A stretch of DNA of 64,000 bases from Cunninghamella blakesleeana (lineage: Eukaryota; Mucoromycota; Mucoromycetes; Mucorales; Cunninghamellaceae), in the NCBI GenBank assembly GCA_017871115.1, contig JAFCIZ010000002.1:3369501-3433500 (forward strand). The letters are read 5' to 3'. The position numbers were made by a program, and so were the translations under genes. Below the pieces are notes generated by a model. The model was not told the origin of the DNA. It saw nothing but the letters and a program-made list of their open reading frames with translations, and searched no databases. Position 1 is the first letter of the stretch; every line of letters starts with the position of its first letter. Below are positions 47,036 through 57,461 of this stretch, piece after piece.

Positions 47036-49641
47036 ATGTCACAACTCATTTCGACAATCAGTCAGTATTGGGATGTTAATAGCTTCATTGACCAACAAGC
47101 CTGGAGCCGTTTTTATGAAACTTATTTATTAAAATATACTAATTCAAAAGCTAAACGATTAACTATTGGAGCTTCAGTTTCTCTTCTTTTACTTGGTTAT
47201 GGTATCAAGCGTCTTCTTACACCTCCTAAACATCTAAGACATATTAAACATGCCTCATTTTTAAGGTTAACTTACAATTATGTCATTAAATGTGTTACCC
47301 CCAAAGAAATGCACACAACGGTTTCTAAAAAAATAGTAGAAGAAAACAATGGGCTTTATTTACGACTTGAAAGAACTGGTTGGGTAGTTTATGTTGCTAA
47401 TCCTGAAGCTGTTAAGCAAGTTTTATTAAAATCAGGCAAATATACATACACTTATATTTATATGCTTTCCTAGCTATTTTATATACATATATACATACTT
47501 GCAAATATATATATATATCTAATTATTAAAGTTATTATTATTTTTTCGATCCATAGATGTATTTCCAAAAATAGATTTCTCCAAGATTGATTCCGAAGAA
47601 GGATCTTATCTCGAACAATATATTGGATTTAAAAATATCCTTTTATCAACAGGCTCTGAATGGCTAAAGCATAGAAAAGTAAATAGAAAAATAAAATAGC
47701 GTATATATATATATGTAATATGTATTTAATTCTATACATTATTAATTGAATGCTATTGTGCTTGACATATGTTTATTATAAAAGTTGACAAATCCAGCAT
47801 TTCATAGAAGTTTACCAGCAAAACTCTTTGGAGAAACAGCACAAGGGCTTTTTAAGATTTGGGATAATGAATATAATGATAAACCATTTGAAATTAACAT
47901 ACATAATATGAATGAAAGAGTTGCTTTGGATGTAAGTTTATAATATATTATGTTATCTTTTTTAAAATAAAAGAAAATACTAATGAAAGAATTAAATCAA
48001 TTTTCTTTTATTTTAATATCAGATCATTGGCAAGGCTGGTTTTGGTAAACATTTTATATATATGTATATATATATATATATTAAAACAAAGTAATTTTAT
48101 ACATATTTTAATAATTTTTTTTAAATGATGACCATCATGATTTAGGATTTGATTTTAATGCAGTAGCAGACGAACAATCACCTTGGAAAAAAACTTATGA
48201 TATTATCAGTACGGCATCCAGCGACCCATTATTCTTTATGTTCCCTATCCTTGAAAACAAATTCTTATGGTTATTCCCTAAACGCCAAGAATCTTTTAAA
48301 AAGCTTGATGAATGGAAGGCTATGTTAACATCAGTGATTGAAAATAAACGAAGATTACTTAAAGATAATATTGATCAAGGAGTTGAAGAAGCTGAAAAGG
48401 ATATATTGACACTTATGATTGAAAGTGAATTCCGTGGTGAAGGTATCTTAACAAAAGAAGAGTTAATTGGCAATCTTACTGTTTTCTTTCTTGGTAAATA
48501 GATACACATATATAAATATAAAGTTTCATTTAATGGTAAACCAAAATTTATTGATATTAATCTATTATTTTTCCTATTTATTATTATTTTCTTTTAATGG
48601 TATATTATTATATACAGCTGGGGTAATTTTTTTAATCGCTACATATAACTATATATATTATTATAGTTTATTTATTGAATTCAATTATTCTTTTTCTCAC
48701 TATTTGATTATAGCATGATACTACAGCATTTGCTTTGACAAGTGCTATTTATTTTATGGCAAAATATCCTGAAATTCAAGAAAAAGCTCGCCAAGAAGTA
48801 AATTCTATCCTATGTCCTAATGGAGAACCTAATGAAGATATTTTACCTACTATCGAAGATACAAAGAAATTAGTTTATTTGAATCAAATTATGAAGGAAT
48901 CAATGAGAATCAACACTCCAGTTTTAGCCTTACTTAGTCCTCGCCAAGCTACAAAAGATTTTAACTTAAATGGTACTTTTATTCCTAAAGGAACCCAGCT
49001 TAACGTAAGTAGTTTAAAAGATACGAAGGTAGAAAAGAAAGGAGAACAAAACAAAAAGTTTTTTTTTTAAAAAAATGTTTTTAATTAAAATTTATTTTAT
49101 TTATATAAAAAATATATATTATCAAAATAGGTCAGTATTTATGATTTACACCATTCTAGTAATGTATGGGATGATCCTGATACTTTTAATCCTGATCGTT
49201 TTGCTCCTGGAGGAGAAGCCGATAAAAAAACTGGTATGGCCTGGGTATCTTTCTCAAATGGCTCTCGCCAATGTTTAGGTAATTAAATTATATAAAATAA
49301 GTAAAGTACAAGCATGAATGATAATTTTACTTACTGAATATTTTAAAATAGGAATGAATTTCAGTTTATTAGAACAACGAGTTATTCTTAGCTGTTTATG
49401 TAAGTTTTTATGAAATGAAGGAAGAAAAGTTGTAATAATAAGCTGCTTTTTACTAATTTTATTATTTTTTTAATTTTTTAATTTTTTAATTATTGCTATT
49501 TTAATATATTTAAAAATAATAGTACGTAAATATGAATGGACATTACCTGAAAATTCAATTCATAAGAATGATATGATTAGTAAATTCGATCTTATACCTT
49601 CACCTATCGACATGAAGATTCGATTCAAGAGAAGATATTAA
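47036..49641 (+). CDS. Cytochrome P450, array gene 3 (with GC-AG intron)
   Basis: Ten exons: 47036-47435, 47557-47678, 47785-47931, 48023-48044, 48146-48493, 48618-48622, 48714-49004, 49131-49278, 49352-49399, 49523-49641; 549 aa. The first intron begins GCAAAT where all paralogs have GTAAAT or GTAATT; using it restores the conserved exon length (400 nt), so a GC-AG intron is the simplest reading. I-helix AGHDTTA, ESMR, PDRF and haem loop FSNGSRQCLG are present; the residue before the loop is Ser (WVSFSNG) instead of the usual Pro. The leader and the first part of exon 1 are identical to gene 4; the 3' part is identical to gene 2. Confidence 0.92.
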
Positions 49642-51196
49642 GTTTATTTAGTCGCTTTATATATAGTAATATTAGCTATTTAATATTTATTTATCATTTT
49701 TTTTTATTTATTTTTATTTTATTTTAAGTATACCTTAAGTTAGTTATTAATAAAAATATATATAAAAAAGGAGGAAAAGCTATATATATCAATCACATAA
49801 GGTGCAAATGAACTATAGCAAAATGATCGATATATTTAAACTCGATGTCTAATAAAAATTGATTATAAAATTTGCTTTACTTTAATAATGTAATAAACTC
49901 TATGGTGTAAACGAGTTTTAACTATATATATATATATTTTCGTTTTTGAAGAATAGTAACTTTTTTAAATTTATTGTAATATAAATAATCTATAAATATG
50001 AGATATAATTATTAAAAACAATATTGATAGATTACTTTTCCATTTTTTTTATTCTAAAAAAAAAGCTATTAAAGTTCAAAATTGGTCATCAAAGCAATAT
50101 TTAACTGCCAGCCAAAAAATGGAATGAAACCCAAAAGAATGATATTAGTTTGTCCGATACTTAAAAACAGTCTATTATAGTGATTAGTTATAATGAAAAA
50201 CAAAATTCTACATGCTAAAAGACTTAATATAGAGAGACTTATGTATTTTAATAAATTAAGTAAATTTTGTTAAAAAGAAAATACTTATTTCTCTTGGAAG
50301 ATGAATTTTATGAAAAATATTTATGTGTTGCAAATCATAAGATAAAAATTATGCAGAATAGATTATTTTTTCTTTTTTTTTATTAATTTCTCTTTTTCTA
50401 GTTTTTTATGTTATTAGAGTAAAATAAGCAATATAAATTATTTTTATCGACCACCAGATTTTTGTTTTATCTAGTTTTAAAACTAGAAAATTGAAAAAAA
50501 TATGGTAATAACTCATTCACATCATAGTATAAGGGAAATAGAGCAAAAAATGAATTTTTTTTAATCTCATAATTTTGTGATACATGCGCATTTTACATAG
50601 ATTTTCCATAAAATTTATTTCTCAATAGAAAGTAAATAGTCGCTTTTCATTTAATTTATAAATATACATAATTAGGTATGTTTCTGAATTAAATATCTAG
50701 TATGAAGGTTTTTGATTTTTGCCGCAACTAATTACTATACCTATCACACTCGAGTTCTTTTTTATTAAAATAGTTTAGAGTGATGCTATCCCTCAAAATT
50801 CGTAAAAAAATTCTAGTAATAACTCACTCTGCATAATTTATTGCTATATTTTATTAACATGTTATCCTATTGAATAAGTTATTCATGGAGTTATTTAAAT
50901 CGTGTATTTTTATTTATAGCGGCGCCAAGTTAATTTCGTTGGTAGTGGCGTGTTGATATGGTGCATTGATTCGGCGTATTTTCCTACGGTGCAAATTTCT
51001 TAAAGGGTAGCTATATAAGGAAGTTATTATTTCCACAGGTATTTAAATTTGATTTTTCCAATCTCTTCCTCATTTTCATTTTTCTATTCTTTTCATTTTT
51101 TTTTATTTTTTTATTTTTATTTTTTTAAAAAAACACTATAATTGTTATTCTTATTATTAAATATATATTTATATCACAATAATATTATTAAAAATT
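49642..51196. other. Spacer between P450 genes 3 and 4
   Basis: About 1.55 kb of AT-rich DNA with no gene seen. The right end (from about 50840) is homologous to the gene 3 upstream region (TTATTAACATGTTATCCTAT versus TTATTAATATGTTTTCCTAT). Confidence 0.55.
50918..51030 (+). promoter_or_regulatory. P450 promoter module, gene 4 (diverged)
   Basis: Extended version: GCGGCGCCAAG, then GGTAGTGGCGTG, GGTGCATTGATTCGGCGTAT and GTAGCTATATAAGGAAG, about 185 bp before the ATG. The second GGCGC core is changed to GGCGT, and an extra GGCGCC lies upstream. Confidence 0.55.
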
Positions 51197-53755
51197 ATGT
51201 CACAACTCATTTCGACAATCAGTCAGTATTGGGATGTTAATAGCTTCATTGACCAACAAGCCTGGAGCCGTTTTTATGAAACTTATTTATTAAAATATAC
51301 TAATTCAAAAGCTAAACGATTAACTATTGGAGCTTCAGTTTCTCTTCTTTTACTTGGTTATGGTATCAAGCGTCTTCTTACACCTCCTAAACATCTAAGA
51401 CATATTAAACATGCCTCATTTTTAAGGTTGGCTTATAATTATGCCACTAACAATTGTACTCCAAAAGAAATGTATGCGACAGTTTCTAAAAAAATAGTAG
51501 AAGAAAATAATGGGCTTTATTTACAACTTGAAAGACTTGGATGGGTTATCCATGTTGCTGATCCTGAAGCTACCAGGCAAGTTTTATTAAAATCAGGTAA
51601 AAATATATATACCTACATTTGCACACTTCTATAGATATTTTATATACATATGTATTTATCTAATTATTATGGTTATGATATTTTTTTTGATCCATAGATG
51701 TGTTTCCAAAAATAGATTTCTCCAAGTTAGCTTCAGAAGAAGGATCTTATTTTGAAAAATTTATTGGATTTAAAAATATTCTTATGACAACAGGTTCTGA
51801 ATGGCTAAAGCATAGAAAAGTAAATAGACAAATAAAATTATATATATATAATAATGAATTTAATTTGTATATATTATTATTTGAATATTAATACTCTTGA
51901 TATATATTTATTATAAAAGTTGACAAATCCAGCATTTCATAGAAGTTTACCAGCAAAACTCTTTGGAGAAACAGCACAAGGACTTTTTAAGATTTGGGAT
52001 AATGAATATAATGATAAACCATTTGAAGTTAACATTCAAAATATGAATGAAAGAGTTACTTTAGACGTAAGTTTATAATATATTATATTTTTAAAAATAA
52101 AGTAAAAAATATGAATGTAAAAATTTAACTGAGTTTTCTTTATACCAGATCATTGGCAAGGCTGGTTTTGGTAAACATTATATATATATATATATATATA
52201 TATTAAAATAAATAATTTTATACATATCTAATAATTTTTTTTTAAACGATCACCATCATGATTTAGGATTTGATTTTAATGCAGTAGCAGACAAAGAATC
52301 ACCTTGGAAAAAAACTTATGATTATATCAATGCAGCATCTAGTGATCTACTATTTTTTATGTTCCCTATCCTTGAAAACAAATTCTTATGGTTATTCCCT
52401 AAACGCCAAGAATCTTTTAAAAAGCTTGATGAATGGAAGGCTATGTTATCAACTGTGATTGAAAATAAACGAAGATTACTTAAAGATAATATTGATCAAG
52501 GAGTTGAAGAAGCTGAAAAGGATTTATTGACACTTATGATTGAAAGTGAATTCCGTGGTGAAGGCATCTTAACGGAAGAAGAATTAATTGGCAATCTTAC
52601 TGTTTTCTTTCTTGGTAAATATATACAACTATATAAATATAAAGTTATTTTAATAATATATTAAATTTCGTTGATATTAATCTATATTCTTTTTTTATTT
52701 TCTTTTATTAATTTATTTTTATACACAGCTGGGGTAAAATATTCTTTTTTAACCACTCATTTATGTTTATATATATAATTATAATTTATTTATTTATATA
52801 TTTAATTTTTCTTCTTTTCTTTATTCGATTATAGCATGATACTACAGCATTTGCTTTGACAAGTGCTATTTACTATATGGCAAGATATCCTGAAATTCAA
52901 GAAAAAGCTCGCCAAGAAGTAAATTCTATCTTGTGTCCTAATGGAGAACCTAATGGAGGTATTTTACCTACTATCGAAGATACAAAGAAATTGGTTTATT
53001 TAAATCAAATTATGAAAGAAACAATGAGAATTAGCAATCCAGTCTTATTCTTGGTTAGTCCTCGTGAAGCTACTCAAGATTTTAACTTAAATGGTACTTT
53101 TATTCCTAAAGGATCTCGGCTTAATGTAAGTGATTTAAATTATAGAAAAGAAAGAAAAGGGAGGAGAATGAAGCAATTTTTATTTTTAAAGAATTGTATT
53201 TTTAATTAATATGCACATTCTTTTTTGTAAAAAATATACATTAACAAAATAGGTCAACATTTATGATTTACACCATTCTAGTAATGTATGGGATGATCCT
53301 GATACTTTTAATCCTGATCGTTTTGCTTCTGGAGGAGAAGCCGATAAAAAGAATGGTATAGCCTGGGTACCATTCTCAAATGGCTCTCGTCAATGTTTAG
53401 GTAATTGAATTATATAGAATAGGTAAAGTACAAGTATGAATGATAATTTTACTTACCGAATATTTTAAAATAGGAATGAATTTTAGTTTATTAGAACAAC
53501 GAGTTATTCTTAGCTGTTTATGTAAGTCTCTATGAAATGAAAGAAGGAATATTGAAATATTAAAAGTGATATCAACTTTTTACTAATTTTATTATTCTTA
53601 TTATTTTAATTTTGATCTATTTTTAAAAAACAATAGTACGTAAATATGAGTGGACATTACCTGAAAATTCAATCCATAAGAATGAGATGGTTTGTCAGTA
53701 TAACCAAATACCTGTACCTGTAGATTTGAAGATTCGATTCAAGAGAAGATATTAA
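51197..53755 (+). CDS. Cytochrome P450, array gene 4
   Basis: Ten exons: 51197-51596, 51698-51819, 51920-52066, 52149-52170, 52267-52614, 52729-52733, 52835-53125, 53253-53400, 53474-53521, 53637-53755; 549 aa. Exon plan as in genes 1-3 with the CTGGG micro-exon. I-helix AGHDTTA, ETMR, PDRF and FSNGSRQCLG are intact. The most variable stretches relative to the other copies are the end of exon 1 (LAYNYATNNCTPKEMYATVS), the start of exon 5 (YDYINAASSDLLFFMF) and the last 20 codons. The segment after ExxR (SNPVLFLVSPREATQDF) equals that of gene 2, not gene 3. Confidence 0.93.
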
Positions 53756-54331
53756 GTTTATTTGATAACTTTATATATAATATCATTTGCTGTTTAATGT
53801 CCATTCACTATTTGTTTTATTTTATTTTTATATATACCTTATGTAAACATATTTATCATGTGTTTATAAAAATAAAAGAAAAAAGATAACTTATGGATCA
53901 ATTATAAAATGTTTGCATATATATTTATTTTTGTATTGCTGGTGACCATTAAAACGAGTTTGATCCTTATCTATGTCTAATTTATTTTAATGATTGTATT
54001 ACCATTGTGGTCATTTTTTCAAACCTTGTTTTTCTCACAAAAAATTTATTTTGAAAAAAAGCTTATGATAGTACAGGCTATTTTATTAAAAAGCACAGTA
54101 ACGTTTTCATTTTCATTGGTTATTTGATCTCTATTTACGTAAATATCTATTTTCGAGCAAGTCCAAAAGTAGAAACCATTACTTTATTTTTTCTTTAAAA
54201 AAAAAACAATTTTTTCAATTTTCTTCCCTCCTCCTATCTATTTTTATTTTATATATATAGTTTATTTTATTTCTTTTATTGTATTACTTTTAAAACTTGT
54301 TAGTATTATTACTACTACTAATAACAATAAT
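53756..54331. other. Spacer between P450 genes 4 and 5
   Basis: About 575 bp, AT-rich. The GGCGCAC module of genes 1-4 is absent; a TATATATA run lies about 80 bp before the ATG of gene 5. Confidence 0.55.
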
Positions 54332-56837
54332 ATGTCACGGTTAATATTAAATACAATAAATCAATACACTCGACAATGGGGAGTATTAGATTGGTACGGA
54401 AGTCACTTTTCTACATTAACAAATACAAAAACAAAAAGAATCAGTCTTGGTTTAGCTATAACGCTTACGTTAATAAGTTATACTCTCCATAAAATCACTA
54501 CTCCTCCCAAAGCTTTACGACATATACCTCACGTTCCTGTATGGAAACTTATTTATCATTTTGTTATTAAACAACATAATTCTCCTGACATGCATGAAGC
54601 CCTTGGAAAACCATATATAAAGAAAGGCAATGGGTTTTATTTACTTTTGGATCGATGTGGATGGGTTATTCAAGTCGCTTGTCCTGTAGCCGCAAAACAA
54701 GTTTTTTTTAAAGGAGGTAAACTTTTGTTTTTTTCTAAATAAACAAATAAATATACTTTGCCTTACATATTTATTTATATCACTAGATGTGTTTCCAAAA
54801 ATTGAAGGAAGTGCACCAAAGGATACTTATTTAGAACAATATTGTGGAAATGAAAATATTCTTTTTTCAAACGGTCATGAATGGTTAAAGCATCGAAAGA
54901 TAGCAAATTCAGCGTTTCATAGATCAATGCCTGTTCAGCTATTCGGAGATTCAATAAAAAGGCTATTCAAAATATGGGACAATGATCATCCTAGTGGTGT
55001 TTTTACTGTAGATATCCAAAAAATCATGTTAAGAATAGCTCTTGATACTATAGGGCAAGCTGCTTTTGGTAATTATATATTATTATAGTTATGATGTTTA
55101 AAAATTATATATGTATTTATAAACAAGAAACCGACCCTAATATTATTTATTTTATATTTTTTTTATATAATAGGGTTTGAATTTAATGCGTTAATAGATG
55201 AAAACAGTGAATGGAAAAAATGCTACGACGTTATTAATGAAGCCGGTGCTGATCCTTTATTTGCAATTTTCCCTGCTTTTGACCAAAAGTATCGTTGGCT
55301 CTTCCCTAAAAGATCGGAGCAATTTAAAACCTTATATAAATTTAGAGATCTCTTAACAAAAGCTATTGAAGAAAAACGTGAATTATTTAAACAAAAGAAG
55401 TTTGATAATACTATTCGGGACTCAGAAAAGGATTTATTGACTCTTATGCTTGAAAGCGAATATAATGGCGAAGGCGCTTTAACTAATGAAGAAATCATTA
55501 ATGATATTGCTATTTTCTTTGTTGGTAAGAAAAAAAAATAGACAAAAACAAATGTAAATATAAACTCAAATTTAATGGTTCATAAAATGTGTTCTTTTCA
55601 ATGATTTATTTTTATATATAGCTGGGTAGGCTCCCGATAGATTATTTCAGTTATACAATAATGATCAGATATGTATGTTATACTGTTTATTCACCTTTTC
55701 TTTTACTCTTTCTTTCTTCTTCATTTAGCCATGATACTTCAGCATATAGTTTAGCTTCTGCAATTTATTATTTATCAAAACATCCTGATATTCAAGAAAA
55801 AGCTCGTCAAGAAGTAAATTCTATTTTATGTCCTAACGGTGAACTTAAGGAAGACATTTTACCTACCTATGAAGATACTAAAAAATTTCATTTTGTTACC
55901 CAGATTATCAAAGAAACTTTAAGAATTAGTAAGTTGTAAAAATAAAATGAAATAGGATAATATATATATATATATATATGTACATGTGTAAATGTATGTA
56001 TTTATGTATAACAAGTAATATAATAATAGCATGTTTAACAATATATTTAATAATTTAGGCCCATCTGTTAATTTTTTGGTTAGCCCACGTAGTGTTGCTA
56101 AAGATATTGATTTGAATGGTACTTTTGTTCCCGAGGTAATGTATTAAATTTGTTGTCAATGTTACATTACTATACAGCTAATTGTTTTGGTATCTTGCTA
56201 TAATCTATTATTTTTTTTATTAGGGATCACAATTGAACATTAGTATATATGGACTTCATCATAATCCTCTTGTATGGTCTAATCCAGATGTGTTTGACCC
56301 TGATCGTTTTTCTCCTGGAGGTGAAGCTGATCAAAAATCTGATAATGCTATACCATGGTAAGTTTTATATTTATCTATTTAGTATATGTATGAGTAATAA
56401 TGATTTTTCTCTTTTACTATTATTATTCATGATAGGGCGCCTTTTTCAAAGTAACTATATATATATATATATATATTTAAAATAGAAGGAGTTAAAGAAG
56501 TAAATGAATGCGGATTAATAGTAAAAAATATCCTTTTTGAATATTTTTTTATGCCTTTAGTGGTAATAGAATTTGTCCGGGCTATAATTTTAGTTTAACT
56601 CAACAACGTATCATTCTTGCTAGCTTATGTAAGTATTATTATTATACACACGTAGAAGTATGACTATAAGGCATATTAGTAGCAATACTGATTATTATTT
56701 TATTTTATTTGTATATAGTACGTAAATATGAATGGACTTTACCAGATAACTCAATTCATAGAGATAAATTAAAAAGCCGTTTCAGCTTAATTAGTATCAA
56801 CCCTGATTTATACATTGATTTTAAAAAAAGATATTAG
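54332..56837 (+). CDS. Cytochrome P450, array gene 5 (divergent paralog)
   Basis: Ten exons: 54332-54716, 54787-55068, 55174-55524, 55622-55625, 55729-55928, 56059-56135, 56224-56357, 56436-56450, 56561-56628, 56719-56837; 544 aa. Same fold and anchor but clearly more diverged ([17 protein letters not shown] start). Exons 2-4 of the other copies are fused here, and extra introns interrupt the region after ExxR and the haem loop, giving a 15-nt exon (WAPFS region). The I-helix micro-exon is 4 nt (CTGG) and the following exon starts one base earlier (C-CAT), still encoding AGHDTS. ETLR, PDRF and haem loop FSNGNRICPG are intact, so it looks functional. Substrate unknown. Confidence 0.9.
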
Positions 56838-57461
56838 ATAGACAAGTAATATTAATGAAAGAATTATAAATATATATATTACTATTATCGATATATTATT
56901 CTATTTAACAAATTATAATTTATTTATTTTTTGTAACTTTTTTAATCTATTTTATCAAAATAAATTACTTTAATTTGTTTTTTCATTGTTCATATGTAGC
57001 GCTTTTCCCACTAAACATCTTCTCATTTACGGAAAAATTTATCCAGGAGGGGGTTTGGAAGAAATATGAGAATAATTTTTAATGTCACAAGTATTTATCT
57101 TTATTAGGTTACTCAGTAAAGGGTAGTGTGCCGAAAAATTTTCAATTCACTCAAAACTCTATCTGTTTTATTTTCTTCAGCAAAAATAAGCTACCAAACA
57201 GAAAAGGATAAAAGGAAATTCATTTTCCGTGAATATGGCCAATGCCAAAAAGAGGCAATAGAATTTTAAAATTTAGCCGAAAATTAAAAAAAATGAAGTA
57301 TATAAAGTATTTGTTAATTTTTTTGATCTCTTTCCTTTAATTTTTTTGATCTCTTTCCTTTAATTTTTTTTTAATTTTTTTTCTTCTTCCCTTCCTATTA
57401 TAGTTATTATATATATATATTTATATTTATATACATTAATAATATTATTAAGCATAAAAAT
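56838..57461. other. Spacer between P450 genes 5 and 6
   Basis: About 620 bp. TATATAAAG near 57299-57307 is a possible TATA element. A near-tandem 29-bp repeat (TTTTTTTGATCTCTTTCCTTTAA type) occurs at about 57317-57370. The GGCGCAC module is absent. Confidence 0.5.
57317..57370. repeat. Short tandem duplication (about 28-bp unit, two copies)
   Basis: The unit TTTTTTTGATCTCTTTCCTT plus TAA is present twice in a row in the promoter/leader of P450 gene 6. Confidence 0.75.

Noticed and set aside
47436..47473. Frameshift or truncation in P450 gene 3 after exon 1
   Set aside because: The GC donor restores exactly the exon length seen in the other genes, so a GC-AG intron is a better reading than a broken gene.
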